64,000 bases of DNA from Sindora glabra (GCA_020226215.1 CM035230.1:25711883-25775882), one strand, 5' to 3'; shown: positions 1-13,780, numbered from the stretch's first letter. Notes: a model not told the origin generated them from the sequence alone. A program made the numbers and translations.

Positions 1-623
1 GGGATTTTATACATATTTTCAAGTTGGTTTCCCAAATGGGTTAAAGGTGTGAGTTGCTAAGTGAAATTTTGTAAAATTGAATATTGAAGTTAGAACTACT
101 TTTAATGCTGATTTGGGTACCGAATCTTGCCATTTTCTTCCAAATAATTTTGCACCTGGTATGTAACTAATTTTAGTGGAAGAGATGGTGAAATACGTGT
201 GTATATGTTAGCAATTCTGCATTTAATTCCACACTACAGTAAAAAGTAATATAATCAAGTATAAGGAATTAAGGATGAGTTAGGAACTGATCTGGGATAG
301 TGCTTCGGGAGGAAGCACGTTGCTCTTCTTTCTTTCATGAAATTGCCAGAAACTTCAGATTGAAACCAGGAATCATCTAACTTCCAATTTAACTATGGTT
401 TTGGCCGTAAAGATATTGATTTCATTTGGCAACATTTTTTGAAATATCTAATGCATATACTGAAAAAATTGGGACTATTTTTGTTTAATGTAGTCTGCAT
501 GCTTGGATATGCATCCAACTATGCAGATAGCCAACAAGCATAATTTATAGCTGAATCTTTAACTTTGTCATTGGGTAACAAATGTTGATGCACTTGTCTC
601 ATTTATTTCCTTTAACTTTCCAG
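1..623 (+). other. 3' part of intron 1 of LYK copy 1
   Basis: No coding signal is seen before the exon 2 acceptor (CCAG ending at 623). In copy 2 the LysM exon is followed by an intron of about 750 nt, so the missing first exon of copy 1 should lie just before the window. Position in the gene model is the only basis for this call. Confidence 0.7.
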
Positions 624-3600
624 ATCAAAATGGTAGTTATATGCCACTGTCACCTAGGTAAATTTTGCTACCCTACATTTTATGCTATCATTTTCATTCT
701 CTGATTATTGACTAATGTGAATGACTGTATTTTCCCTTTTTCTCTGCAGTGCTGGAGGTTTGGTCTTTTCTCTTCTCAGAAAGTTGGTTATACGATGATG
801 ATTGTCTGTGTTTCAGTTTGTTATCCATATCTGAAACATGGTCAGGATAAGAAGGCAAATGCTACATAATTCACTTCATATTTTTCTTCCTTATGAACAG
901 CTCTGGCTGCTGGAGCTATTGCTGGAATATCTGTTGGAGGAGTAGCTGGGCTTCTGTTATTGGCAGTTGGTATGTATGTTGGATTTTTCAGAAGGTGGAA
1001 CGTAGAGGAAGTGAAATTACTCTCACAAGATTCCATGAGGCTGTCTGCTCAGGCTCGAAATGGTATACTTCCCTTTTCACTTGGTGTGTGTTCGTTTTTC
1101 CAGAAAATTTGCTTTTGGAAAATTTTTCTCTATTTTCTGGTATTTGGTGATCTTGTCAAAGGAAAATCACGATTTGGTTAACATAAAAATGTAGCTTTTG
1201 ATTGGGGGAAAGCAACTTTACAGAATTTGCTTTTGCTGATTATCGCACGTACAATTTTAACTGCAGTTATACTTATTAAATAAGTTATTTACGCAAGCTT
1301 ATTAACATATCATACACAATTTAATATGTCTATTGCATATGAATATGTTTTTAATTGTAATTACCAAATATCGAAAAAAATATATATTTTTTTGGTTATC
1401 AACATCCAAAAACAGAGAACCTGCACTTTTTTAAAAGATTATTTTCTATTGAATAGATTGTCCTTCATTATGTGGTTTTCATCCAAAATAAACACCTTTA
1501 TGTTCCTTCTAATTCCTACTCACTCTTTCTCCTCTATACACTTTCCCTTCGTGAACAATAAAGTGATGCAAAGATTTACATGACTTAACAGCTTCCCTAG
1601 AACATTTGTTTTATGATAAAATCTAACTCAACGAACTCCTTCACCCATTCAATTGTAGGTCACATAACTCCTATGTATCTAGTAATGCAAAAGGATAAAA
1701 CTTACTTTCTTATGTAATTATCAATATCTTTTTACTTATACTGCTCTCTCTTCTCTTTCTTGCTTATAGACAGTACGATCATAGACTTGTAAGAAACTAC
1801 ATTATGATCCCATTTTATCGGCTCTTGTAAATCCTATGACATGCTGGGGGTTTTTTTTGCTCTTGTTGTACATTGTTTTCCACTCTTGTTTATTGAAAAT
1901 GTACTATAGAAATTTTATTTCTCTTACTTTCACTAAGAAATTAAAGTAAATCTGATGATTCTACATATTGATAAATATATGCTTCATTCAGGTGGAATCT
2001 CTATGAATGCGGAATATGGAACCTCAGAATCTGGTGCTCCTGCTGGTGGCGGTGCTGTTATCACAGGCATTACGGTGGACAGATCAGTGGAGTTCTCATA
2101 TGAAGAGCTAGCCAATGCTACAGACAACTTCTGCCTGGCTAATAAAATTGGTCAAGGTGGTTTTGGAGCTGTGTACTATGCAGAGCTGAGAGGCGAGGTT
2201 GGTCTCAATTTTGGTTGATTACATTTGTCCATGAAGAAAAAGCTTCAGTCTTTTATATGTACGAAGGAGTCAATCATCGAAGTTACATTTTAATTGGCTA
2301 TTTCACCAGTTCTTGGTTAAGTTTCATTGGCTGTAGAAAGGCAACATTATAGGAAAGATATTTTCTTATTAAAAGTAGTATATGATAACTATTATGCATT
2401 AAAGCTGAAACATAAAAGAGTAAGAAAAAAAGTGACACTTTAACAGGAAGGGTTTGAAGCTTTGATAAAAAAACTTCATTCTTCTAATTTATATTAGGCA
2501 ATCATTTCCTTGTTTATGAAGGCATTATTTGTGAAAGTGAAGCTAGAAAAAGACTGATAACAGAGGGTTAAGAGCCACTTACTGTTTGTGCAAAGCTGTA
2601 ATAGCCCCAACTGTATAAGAGAAAATGAATGCAAGATATATTCTGTCCCATGATTTTTCTCTTTTGACCTTTTTTTTTGCCAAGAATATTAACCCTTGAT
2701 TACACGAATGATGAGGTAAATACTCAAGATTACAATATCTCCTGTGCTTTTAACTATAGCACATTGCCATTTTTTATTAGGCAGACAATGCTATAGCATT
2801 AATAAGAAGTTAATAATGCTCCAGTGATGGACATGGACAGGTTTTACTATCGATCAGGTCCATATCATCAATATCCATGTTTTCACTGAATAAATAATCT
2901 TAAATAACTTTGCCTAAGCAGAAAGCTGCAATCAAGAAGATGGACATGCAAGCAAAAAGAGAATTTCTTGCTGAATTGAAAGTCTTAACACATGTTCATC
3001 ACCTTAATCTGGTACTAAATCTTTCAACCTTTTGCATCATAGTTAATGCTTTTATGTGTACCCGTGTGCACCTTACTGGTGGAAAACTAGAAATCTACTC
3101 TAAGAAGATAATTGATCATCATAATATGGATTTAGCATTATTTTGAATTCCTTATCAGTTATCTGCTTCCTTATTTCTCGTCTGTTTCCAGTGTCTAGAG
3201 ACGTTATATGAGTGGTCAAGTTTTTATCTGTCAGTTCTTTTGGATTCAGTCTACCTTGACTCTGTCATTTGCTCCTATCTCTCTTCTTTCCCTTTGTTCT
3301 AAATTTTATTTTGCTTTAGTATCGGCATTTGATCCATGTGCGATTATCTATCATGTACAATGTTCATGCATCAGAAAATATGGATTTTTATATATCCAAC
3401 ACTCTGCATGCTGCCATATCTGGGAAATGGTTTTTGGTTTTCTATTTCATACTCTGGTAGCATAATGACTCAATAATATCAGTCAAGACTTCGAAGCACC
3501 ATGAGGTTGCTGCCCTCTTCCATGAACAAAGCATTCTTATCTAGCAGAATAAATCAAGAATTGTAGGCTCCATTTGTTTTCTTGGAATACATTTTTCATA

Positions 3601-5482
3601 GGAGAAATCTCATTTTCTTGTATATAAGTATAGAACTTTCATGCTACATATGTATCTTATGATTAATAAAATAATGGATAGTGTTATAATAGTGAGGAAA
3701 AATAACTTCTTTAAAATAGCAGATGCTGTTTTCCACCCCACTCCTTACATGTAACATTAAACAAATGAAATATTTTATGATATCTTGCTATAAATGCATG
3801 TACATGAGATTATTCTTAGAGAAGAGGCTTTCCGTCAAAACAAATGAAGCCTTAGTGCTATTACAAATATTTGATATCCTTGTTACTTTATCAAGTATAA
3901 CATTGGAGCACAAATGCCTTAGATATAAGCCTATTGCAGGAATCCAACATGGTCAAGCCACATCTGGCACTCTCGCTCCCAATCTTACCTAGAAGAACAT
4001 TTCAATAGAAAAGGAAGGTTGTCCCTATATTTGTGTAATAGGATCTCTATAACTGTAAGATTACAGTGCTACTAGGTTTTTGATTGGTTTCATTTGTTTG
4101 CAAATGTAATTTTCAATCACCAGCTTCGAACCTATGCCTCCTTAAATGCGTGTACTTATAGTTTCCAACTACTCTTTTATAATATGTTGTTTCCATTAAT
4201 TAATGACCATTTAGGTGCGATTGATTGGATATTGTGTTGAGGGCTCTCTTTTCCTCGTCTATGAATACATTGAGAATGGAAACTTAAGCCAACATCTACA
4301 TGGTACAGGTGAGATAAGCACGTAGTGAAATTCTGTTCATAATAATGCTAATTTGTGATTGTCACAACATTATTAAAGTCAAAATGTTGGCAGAAAGATA
4401 TCCACTACCATGGTCAACCAGAGTGCAAATTGCTTTGGATTCAGCTAGAGGTCTTGAATATATTCACGAGCATACAGTCCCGGTATATATCCATCGCGAC
4501 ATAAAGTCAGCAAATATATTGATAGACAAAAACTTCCATGGAAAGGTTGAATATGTGTTGAAAGCTTGTCTATATTTTTAATTTTACCATAATTACAGAA
4601 GCTCCTAAAATATTCATATCACAGGTTGCTGATTTTGGATTGACCAAACTGACTGAAGCTGGAGGAAGCTCATCACTTCTCACTGGTCGTCTTGTTGGAA
4701 CATTCGGATATATGCCCCCAGAGTATGATTATCTCTATTTCAATGTTCAGATGGTACCAAACATGCCATGGGGGACATGATTTGGCATTTTTAGTGTTGG
4801 CCTAATGCCTGCATTTATCCCCTTTTTTTGTAGAGGAAAAGTTCAGTTTTCTTTAATGATTGTCGTACTCTTAAACCGCAGATTTGCTCAATATGGTGAT
4901 GTTTCTCCCAAGGTTGATGTCTATGCTTTTGGAGTGGTTCTCTTGGAACTTATTTCTGCGAAAGATGCTATTGTCAAGTCAAACGAATCCATTGCTGACT
5001 CAAAGGGCCTCGTTGCTTTGGTTATTACTGATTTCTCCCCTTCTAGAATTTTTTTTGCTTTGATTATTATATTTTTGACAGCTCCATTTTGCATTATGCT
5101 TTCCGTAAATCTAAAACAAAGATTACTTTTCATATATATATATATATATATTCCTTTTTTGATTATGTAATGCAGTTTGAAGGAGTTCTTAATCAACCTG
5201 ATCCTACAGAAGATCTTCTAAAACTGGTGGATCCAAGGCTTGAGGAGAACTACCCTATTGATTCCGTTCTCAAGGTATGCTTATTGTTAGAGAAAATCAT
5301 TTATAATTTTCTGTTCCTTATCAGTGATGACATGGCCACTGCTTGGCTTGCAGATGGCGCAGCTAGCGAAAGCATGCACGCAGGACAATCCAGAGCTGCG
5401 GCCAACTATGAGATCTGTTGTGGTTGCTCTAATGACACTTTCTTCTACCACTGAGGATTGGGATGTTGGTTCCTGGTATTAA
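624..5482 (+). CDS. LYK3: LysM receptor-like kinase, NFR1/LYK3/CERK1 type, copy 1 (exons 2-12; exon 1 lies before the window)
   Basis: Exons read as 624-657, 750-757, 901-1062, 1992-2197, 2922-3011, 4215-4308, 4394-4545, 4625-4722, 4882-5020, 5176-5274 and 5354-5482, all with GT-AG introns and consistent phase, giving 403 codons plus TAA. The signal peptide and LysM exon are missing; bases 1-623 are the end of intron 1. Visible are the ectodomain tail (DQNGSYMPLSP), one membrane span (AIAGISVGGVAGLLLLAVGM), a juxtamembrane linker, and a full kinase domain: glycine loop GQGGFGAVYYAE, catalytic lysine in AAIKKMD, YIHRDIKSANIL, VADFGLTKL, activation segment PPEFAQYGDVSPKVDVYAFG. It is therefore an RD kinase with no broken motif. 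The family sits in the plasma membrane and senses chitin or lipo-chitooligosaccharides. The FAQYGD stretch resembles the YAQ motif of NFR1-type symbiotic kinases. I infer an active kinase; whether it serves symbiosis or defence cannot be read here. The symbol is a family-level assignment. Confidence 0.93.
750..757 (+). other. 8-nt microexon (exon 3) of LYK copy 1
   Basis: Exon 2 ends after two bases of a codon and the transmembrane exon begins with two bases of a codon, so a direct join is out of frame. An 8-nt segment, TGCTGGAG, lies between them, preceded by a pyrimidine tract plus GCAG and followed by GTTTGG. Adding it restores the frame and gives PSAGALAAGAIAG, close to the known NFR1-type sequence at this point. 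Copy 2 has the same arrangement. It also brings the exon count to 12, the number described for Lotus NFR1. Inferred, not observed in a transcript. Confidence 0.75.
5127..5151. repeat. (AT)n microsatellite in intron 10 of LYK copy 1
   Basis: A short alternating AT run lies just before the acceptor of the exon starting at 5176. Such tracts are prone to length change; no effect on the splice site is visible. Confidence 0.8.
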
Positions 5483-7550
5483 AATCAAACGTTTATCAAT
5501 TTGATGTCTGGAAGATAGGTTACACAAGCTAATATTTTACTATTACCACTGAATACTATAGTTCGTGAAGATGCCAGGCTATTGCAGAAACATTTTATTT
5601 GTAAATGAATGTATTTAGGAGGAATTGTACATTTTCCGATTTTGGTAGGTGTATGAGCAGAAGATGCAGCTAGAAACATTTTTGTCATAAATTTCGAGTA
5701 ACGAACTGCTGTATATTGTTTATTAAGTTATCTTCTGTTGCTTAGCTTATGCTCTGTAAATTTTTGGAACTATCTTCTTGATGTCACTTGAATTTATTAG
5801 ATTGATACAATCATAATTTTGAAAACTGCATTGGATTGACTTGTTAGATTGGTGAATCAGCTGGTCAGTTGGTCTAATTTAGGTCATTAAACTGAAAATG
5901 CATATGAATTGGTGAGAAGTAATGCGAATTAGTTAAAGTTGGCTTAAAGTGGTTAAAATTAGAAAATTGGATTGATTTTTTAATTTTTTTAAATAAATAT
6001 TTTTTATATATTTACAATAATTGAGGTGTAACATTTTTTAAATTTCATATCAATTGAATTTATATTTGTTAATTATTTTTAATGTGAATTATTATTGTAT
6101 TATTTATATTTTATTACTTTGAATATATATTTCTACTTTTTAATGTAAATTATTTTTTAATATATATTATCAATAAATTAGTAAATTAGTGTTTTGTTTG
6201 ATTAAACCACTGATGTGGTTATAAAATTTATGGAATACAATAATTGCTAATAATGCAGGATGCACTTAGTGTGACTGTATTCATGAGCAAATAAAAAAGA
6301 CTCGTATATGTGAGGGTTTTGCTTCAATACCGCTTCGGGAAAGTGGCATTGTTGTATGCAATTTTTTTCATAAAACTTATAATTTACATAAAATATACAA
6401 GTATTTCGTAAAATTATGCAAATGTTTAGGATATAAAGTTCAATTTTTTTGCATAAATTTTTCAATATGAACTGTGATGCTTATAATGCAAAAATATTTA
6501 ATAGTTTTATGAAAAACTTGCAAGCTATATAAAAAACAATTATAGAATTTATGTCAAAAAAGTTATATAGACCACGTCGATACTCTTTTTTTCTCAAGGA
6601 TGTACCAGAGAACTACCTTTACAAAATATTAGTTTGGTGTCTTAAATCAACATTGAAATAATCGTTAATCCGATTTTTGCAAATCGAAACCGACCATGCA
6701 TTAAACCAAATTTAATGGAATTTGTTGGTTTTATTCACTTAAACATGGTTACATTGGAAAAAAAAAAGGGTAAGAAATTATCAAAAGAAAAAACTCTCGA
6801 ATCTCCTTAATAATTTTAGTTGGGATGACAAGTTTTAGACAAAGTTATAAAAGATTGAGACTAGAACATAAATTTCTTTAATTTCCTATATACAATACAC
6901 TTTCCTAGTGGGCAAACAGTCTAAAGAACAAAAGATCCAAAATTTAAGTGAAATAAATGAATGATATCTTTTAAAGAATTGATTTGAGAAAGTGATGCTT
7001 GCAATTTACAGACAACCAAGCCCCAAGTCTTATTAGGAGGGGAAAAAAAAAAGAAGAAACAAAACTTGTTAAATCCATTGTAATGCATTAAAATAAAAAA
7101 AAAAACCCATGAAGAAAAGAAAACATAATTAATAAACGAAACCACAAATTATTACAAAATAATCAGATCAAAAAAGAAAGAAAATCTAACTGGATTTTCA
7201 AAACCAGCCCTTACGATCAACAAATTTATACATGTGAAATGGGATCGGGCAGGGTACTCGTTTTCTAAGCTAGTCAAATTAATTAGGATCATGGGATCAG
7301 CAGATAGTCTGTACATTTTTTATTTTTAAAAATAATTAAATTATTAAAAAATATACGTTAGAATTAAAAATTGAGAAAAGATTGAATTAGATTAAAAAAT
7401 ATTTTTTTATAAATTATAATTACTTAATTAAATTTTTTATTTTATATAATGAATTAATCAAATAAATTTAAAAAGATCATAATAAATTATTATATATTAA
7501 ATTAGAAATTGAATTAAATTAAAAAATTTTCATATGTTTGAAAAATTATT
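5483..7550. other. 3' flank of LYK copy 1 and AT-rich intergenic DNA
   Basis: This begins with the probable 3' UTR of copy 1 (about 5483-5800; no exact AATAAA was noted) and continues as AT-rich DNA with poly-A and poly-T runs. Open frames here are short and antisense to nothing recognisable. No gene is supported. Confidence 0.5.
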
Positions 7551-7555
7551 AAAGA

Positions 7556-7985
7556 AATTAATTAAGACCGTGAAATTCGCAAGAGCCCACAGTCGAGCCC
7601 GCACACCTCATGCCTCTTTTACATCTCCAAGCAAATTGATCAGAGGGCCGACAAGTCTGCCAATTTGGATGCGATAGTATTCTCAGAGACTTTGTCTTTG
7701 ACCAGTTTTTGATTTTCAGGGCTTCCATTGCTCTGCTAGGGCTTCAAATCAGTGATTGTGTTCGTCACATGGAAGCAGCCGACAACAAATTGAAGAGTGA
7801 GAAGGAAAGTACGCAAGTGCATTGAAAAGGTCAAAACGTTGACTGGATTTATGAAACAAACTGATTTTTTGAGGACATAAAAGCCCTTCTACCATAGTAA
7901 AATTATACAAATGATTTGCTTTTTGATGAATTGTCTTTTCCGATGGGCGACGGTTTGTTAGGATTAAGGATTTCAAACCGTTATT
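7556..7985. other. GC-richer unassigned block
   Basis: About 430 bases have clearly higher GC content than the flanking DNA, starting near CCCACAGTCGAGCCCGCAC. There is no reading frame resembling a known protein. It could be a remnant of a gene 5' region or an old insertion. I do not recognise it. Confidence 0.3.
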
Positions 7986-10250
7986 AACCGAAATTTGATA
8001 ATTGCAACCTTTTCTTTTCGTTTTCAGTGGAATATAATATATTAATTACTTTTAACCGGTCAACTTCAAGTGCAATTGACCGATTAAAATTAATTTGGAA
8101 AATTTCGAGCATTCTAAGTAGTGATGATCAGTGGCTTTTGCAATGAAAAGTTGACAATAAAGGGGATTTATATAATTTTATCAGTCAAATTAAGTAAGAG
8201 ATATCAAATCATTTTTTCTTTTTTTTCTTTTTAAATCAAGAAGATCTAAGTATAATTAGAACTAACTTGTGAAAGATTGAAGTAATTCACACGTAAAAAT
8301 AATGGTGTTAATGAAGAAGATTAATAATATGAAATGTGATATTTTTATACAAGTAAAAGTGAGTTATTGTAATGCAAAGTTGAATTCTCCCATATACTCT
8401 CTATATTTTCTTTCTTTCACTTCATACATTGTCATACAAAACTAATATCTCACACAATTTATTTTTCAGCACTTACTAATAATTGACTTCTAAAGATATG
8501 CCTAAGGCGAACCAAGTAAGTATTTAAACCGTCTAGTACTATGCTGGTGCAGTTGGGATGATGCCACGTCAATTTATTGCATTTCATACCACAAATTTAA
8601 CTATTCGCACCACAGAATCCTACTCCTTAAAAATGAAAGAAAAATATTCAACCGATCATAAAGATTGAAATATTATTCATAATCTTTCAAGCACTCAAGT
8701 AAACCTTTGAACAATTGATATGGTTTTCCCGCCGTGTAATTCCGGTTTTCGAGAAATTTTTGTATATTTTAATTACATACATGTTTTCACTCTCGGTTTA
8801 TAAATTTCAAAACTATTCAATATTATAGTTGAAAGAGTAGTGTTATATATATACATATATATGAGATTCAAAATTAAATATTAAATATAAATTAAAGGAT
8901 ATCTATTAATACAAGGTGATTAGATAAATTTATAAAATTTAATTTGATAAATATAAAAAATTTAAAATTTAATTTTGAATTTCAATTTTATTGGGTGTAG
9001 CATTTTTGTCATTGGAATAAGGATAATATTTTCACATGAGAGAGAAATATGCGTGTGCACATGGAATTTTCATGTTTTTATAAAAAAATTCATACTTTGG
9101 GTAGTCTTTTTACAAAAATTAGTATAAATGATTACAAGTTCTTTAAAATATTTTATTGCAATTTTCAATTGATGGAATTACAACTTATTTATTCGTTCAA
9201 TGTAGAATGTGTATTAAATTACAATGTTTCAACAAATGTTTTGCAAAGAATATATATAAAATATTGCACAAAATTTGGTTGCTGCTGCGACACAGCCAAA
9301 ATAAACGTCATATGTACCTAATTAACGTATACTTACGTGACACCATTTTTAACGTTTAATTCTGTTTCCCTTTCTATACTTTTCCCTTTTTGAATGTTAT
9401 ATTTTTTTATAATTAATTTGTTCACAAAATTAGTTTGTAATGGAAAAAATCCGATAAAAAAATAGTAAAAAGTTTTATTCACGTTTTCTAACGGATTTAT
9501 TAACGGAACTTGTAGTATGATGAAATTTCCAATGGATTCAAATTTGATTAATTATTAATGTAAATTAATTTTATGTTATTATTTATACTATATCAATAAA
9601 AACTATTAAAATTTCTTTACTATTATTAAAATTTTTTAACTACTAATACTTTTTAATAACATATCTTTTTCTAATTTACTGATGGTATAAAAATATTTTA
9701 TAGTGATAGTGATATCAAATTTAAGCTCATTTGAATTTAAATTTGGTAATCATTATAAATCAATTTACAATAAATATTATTATAATTCACCATATTTATG
9801 TATAAATATATATTTGATAAATAAAAGTATAAAAATATTATTAATTAAGTTTTTATAACAATTGTTAATGGCAAATTTGAACCATTATAAATATCATTTT
9901 TAAAAAAATTGAAAAGTTTGTCTCAATAAATGAAAAAGTCAATTCAGAAATTTACAAATTAAATAAAATCAAAGGTAAAATTATAACAAATCAATTTTCT
10001 ACTTTTTTTTTTAGACTACCAACGAAAAAAAAGCTTTTTGATGAGCTCAATCCTTTTCTTTTTTAACACTCCTTTTCTCTTTCACCTTTTCTCTATTCTA
10101 TGACCAAATAAAGGAAAATATTGCATTTCTATATTTACTGATTTATAAGCGGTGTAATGTAAATAATCATAAAATTATTTTGATTTCTTTCACTATCATA
10201 ATTTAAACTTTGTATTAATTACTAATAACACTAACATTTAAATTAAGCAT
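7986..10250. other. AT-rich intergenic DNA
   Basis: Low-complexity AT-rich sequence with short AT runs around 8845-8865. No coding frame, RNA gene or clear terminal repeat was found up to the CACTA boundary. Confidence 0.5.
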
Positions 10251-10333
10251 CATTGTAGGTTTATACTTTATATTCATTATTGAACACTACAACATTGTGG
10301 GTTTATCTTTATATTCATTACTGAACACTACAA
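10251..10333. repeat. 41/42-bp tandem duplication spanning the CACTA 5' boundary
   Basis: The two units, about 10251-10292 and 10293-10333, differ by one base deletion and a few substitutions. Each holds flanking DNA ending in GAA followed by CACTACAACA. The element therefore has two candidate 5' ends, at 10285 and 10326. Only the inner one runs directly into the subterminal repeat block. Confidence 0.8.
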
Positions 10334-10344
10334 CAATTTGATAA

Positions 10345-10865
10345 TGTATAGACAATACCTATGTAAACGATATAACCTCGATTTTCTGTATAGGTTTTTA
10401 AAATTTTACTTTTTTAAAAAATTGAAAACATCTATACAAATGATAATTTTATTTGTATAGGCTAATCATTTGTATAGAGTGCACCTAGAAAGATGATAAA
10501 GTCGTTTGTATAGATCTACCAAAAAAAATTTTAAAAAAACTTTTGGTGGATCTATACAGATAACTTTATTATCTATATAGGTATACTCTATATAGACGAC
10601 AAATAGGTTTATCAAATTTTAAAAAAAAACTGAGAGAACATATACAGATTACTTTGTTGCATGTATAGGTGGACTCTATGCAAATAATAAAAGTTATCTG
10701 TATAGAATCTGTTTGTATAGAGTTCACTTATACAAATGACTCCTTCTTAAATTTTTTAGGAAAAATTCAAAAAATCTATACAGAAAACTTTGTTGTTTAT
10801 ATAGGTGAACTCTATACAGATGATAAAGACCTATATAGACGACTTCTATATATAAAAAGTTTATA
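10345..10865. repeat. 5' subterminal repeats of the CACTA element
   Basis: Many variants of a motif around CTATACAGATGAC and its complement GTCATCTGTATAG recur about every 25-45 bases in both orientations, so the block can fold into hairpins. In En/Spm elements such arrays are bound by the TnpA-like protein. The same motif fills the other end (18690-19095). Confidence 0.82.
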
Positions 10866-11639
10866 ATATTTTAAAATATTTATTTAAATATTTATATTAT
10901 ACAATTTATGTAAAAAATTTCCTCTATTAAATCTTATTCCACATTCTCAATAAAAAAAATTTATCATTATTTTTTTAACTTATTTGATTACACAAAAATT
11001 AATCATTTGAAAGCAACTTTGTAATCAAAATTGTTTCTAAGTTAAAAATTAGAAATAAAAATTTTAACCTTCAAAAGTACTGATTAAGTATTATCAAATA
11101 TAAAATATTAATTTACAATTATTTTTAATCAACTATATTTAAAACTATTTCTTGTACAAAATTATTTTAAAAATTATTTCATCCTTTCAATCATCTTGAA
11201 ATCCAATGGAATGAAGTAAATTAAAAAATGAAATCTTTTTTAAAATAACTTTGTGTAAGAAATAATTTCAAATATAATTGATAACCATTATTATTTTGTA
11301 TAAGTGCACTAGAAAAAAATGATTATAAGTTAGTGTTTAATCATTAGATTTAGAAATAAAAATTATTATTTTCAATTTTTAGTTTGGAATTAATTTTGAT
11401 TGTAAAGTTGATTTTGAAATGTTAAATTTGTATAAGTGCATTGGAAAAAAATAATAACATAAACCTTTTTTATCATTGAGGATTTGAATGAAAAAATAGT
11501 AAATAAATTTTCTTCAAAATGATTATAATTTAGATATTTAATTGCACATTTTAAAATATTAGAAACTTTTTATTCATGATACATAGTATACAGTGTTAAT
11601 TATAAGTTTTTTTGCCAAAATAATAAGAGAATACAATCA

Positions 11640-13780
11640 AGGAAAATTGAAAAATATTGTAAAATTCTCTTTCAACTTTAATATGGTTAGATTTTATTGT
11701 CTTCAACCTTGAAAATTTAGAAATTATCCCTTTAAAGTTTAAAAAATTTGTAAATAATACACATTACTAACTTAAGTAATTATTTTATCAAATCATGTAA
11801 TTTTTATGAAGTTTTCAATTAAGAATTATAATATTGTAAAATATTAATTTAGTTTATTATTTTTTTATTCAAACCTAATTTTGCACCTTATGTATGAATA
11901 TTTAATTAAAATTCTTTATATATAATATAATTTTTATTAATTATATAATATAAAAATTATATGTAAAAAAATAACAAAACAAGTAACAAGTTATAATGTT
12001 GTGATTGTGATTCTTAATAAAAAAATTTTGTTAGAAAAGCACATTATTTTATAAGATGATTAATTAAGTAGATAATAGTGTCAATTTCACATTTTATAAA
12101 ATTTAAGAAGATGATTTTCACATTTTGAAAGTTAAAGTAAATAATATCCAACCACTTAAAAATTAAAAGGAATAATTTACATATTTTTCAATAAATAGTT
12201 TTACCATTATTTTTAAGAAAAGAAACCAAAACTAAACAAATTAAGAATACTTAATTTTGCCATCTAACTTTATTCTTCAACTAATACCACTATTAGTATC
12301 AAAGAGTATAGTAAAAAATTGTACATAAGAATTCCCCCAACCGTAACTTTTAATTTGAAAAACATTAGTTGTCATTGGAATTTAACTACATTTATACCTT
12401 TATTAAATTGATTAAATTCATTAATAATTTTTGTAACTTTTTTTTTGTTTGGGATAACTATGTTTTAGAGTAAAATGTTACGCTAACATCAATATTTTAT
12501 TTGGCATGATATTGTCAAAATTTAAGTTTTAATTAAGTTTTAGGTATTGTGTATCATATTTACAGGTGCAAAAAATTTTGAATAATAGATTCTAAATAAC
12601 AATTTTTTTTGTAAAATTTTTTATTAATTTTATGAAGATAAAATGTGGACAAGAAAAAATTATTTGATTTTGTTAATAATTGGCTACAAAAATTATTACT
12701 GATTTTGTCAATATCTAGCTTATAAATGTGGCTTAATAATTTGATGTTGAGTTTGTAAACAATTTTCAATTTTATTTTAGTGGAAAATAACACAGGATAA
12801 ATTAAGATACAATTTTTATTTTGTCTTTAAATGGAAAGAATGAGTCACATATTTTTTACTTGATAATATCATTCACTTAATAAATAATTATCTATGTAAA
12901 TCCATTGTTAACTAGAATCTATTAATATAGAATTATACAACTTGATTGGTATAATTATTATTTCAAATATCATTATTATTTTAATTATAAATATTTTAAC
13001 TAAAATTATAAGAGAATGCATTAAAAGGAAAAAAATTGTGAAATACTTCTTCAATTTTAAGGTGGTTAGATTTTATTATCTTCATCCTTAAAAATTTAAA
13101 AATTATCTCTTAAAACTTTGTAAAATTTATAAATTGTGAAATATTCCTTCAATTTTTGAAAGATAAATTTTTTATAGTGTGAACCTCATTCTTTTCAAAT
13201 TAATAATGTGAGAAAATAATTTTATTTATATTTATGCAGAAAGTTAGAAACTTTCCTGTTACTTTGTACAACTATATTTTTGAAGTATAATAGTGAGATT
13301 AATTAAAAATATAAAATGGCATCGCATGAATATTTTTATAAATATTTTCTTCTTAGATGCATGTGAGATGAGGGTTACTCCATTATCTCATTATTCTTTT
13401 TTCCTTTTTTTTAAATTAAAGTAGTAGCATAATTAGATTACTTTACTTCTTCAATTTTTTGAAATACTCCTTCAATTTTTGAAAGATACATCTCTTATAG
13501 TGTGAACTTCATTTTTTTCAAATTAATAATATGTAAAAATAACTCTATTTATATTTGTGTAGAAAGCTAGAAACCCTTCCATTACTTTGTACAACTATAC
13601 TTTTGAGGCATGATAATGAGATTAATTAAAATTAACAATATAAAATGGTATCACATGGATATTTTTATAAATATTTTCTTCTTAGATGCATGTAAGATGG
13701 GGGCTGCTCCATTGTCTTATTATTCTTTTTTTTTAAATTAAAATGACAGTATAGTTAGATTACTTTACTTTTGTTAATTA
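11640..13780. repeat. Direct repeats inside the CACTA element
   Basis: A segment of about 300 bases starting at 13148 is repeated with moderate divergence from 13471 (offset 323). Shared landmarks are TACTTTGTACAACTATA and TTTTCTTCTTAGATGCATGT. A shorter stretch at about 11640-11780 reappears at about 13020-13140. No coding sequence was recognised. The repeats suggest local duplication or nested insertion after transposition. Confidence 0.65.

Noticed and set aside
842..5482. LYK copy 1 looks like a pseudogene because no long frame exists
   Set aside because: Fragmentation is due to introns. Eleven exons join with canonical borders and correct phase into an uninterrupted frame with all kinase motifs.
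10345..10865. CRISPR-like array or satellite
   Set aside because: Repeats are variable, in both orientations and unevenly spaced. They lie directly inside a CACTA end and recur at its other end, so they are subterminal transposon repeats.
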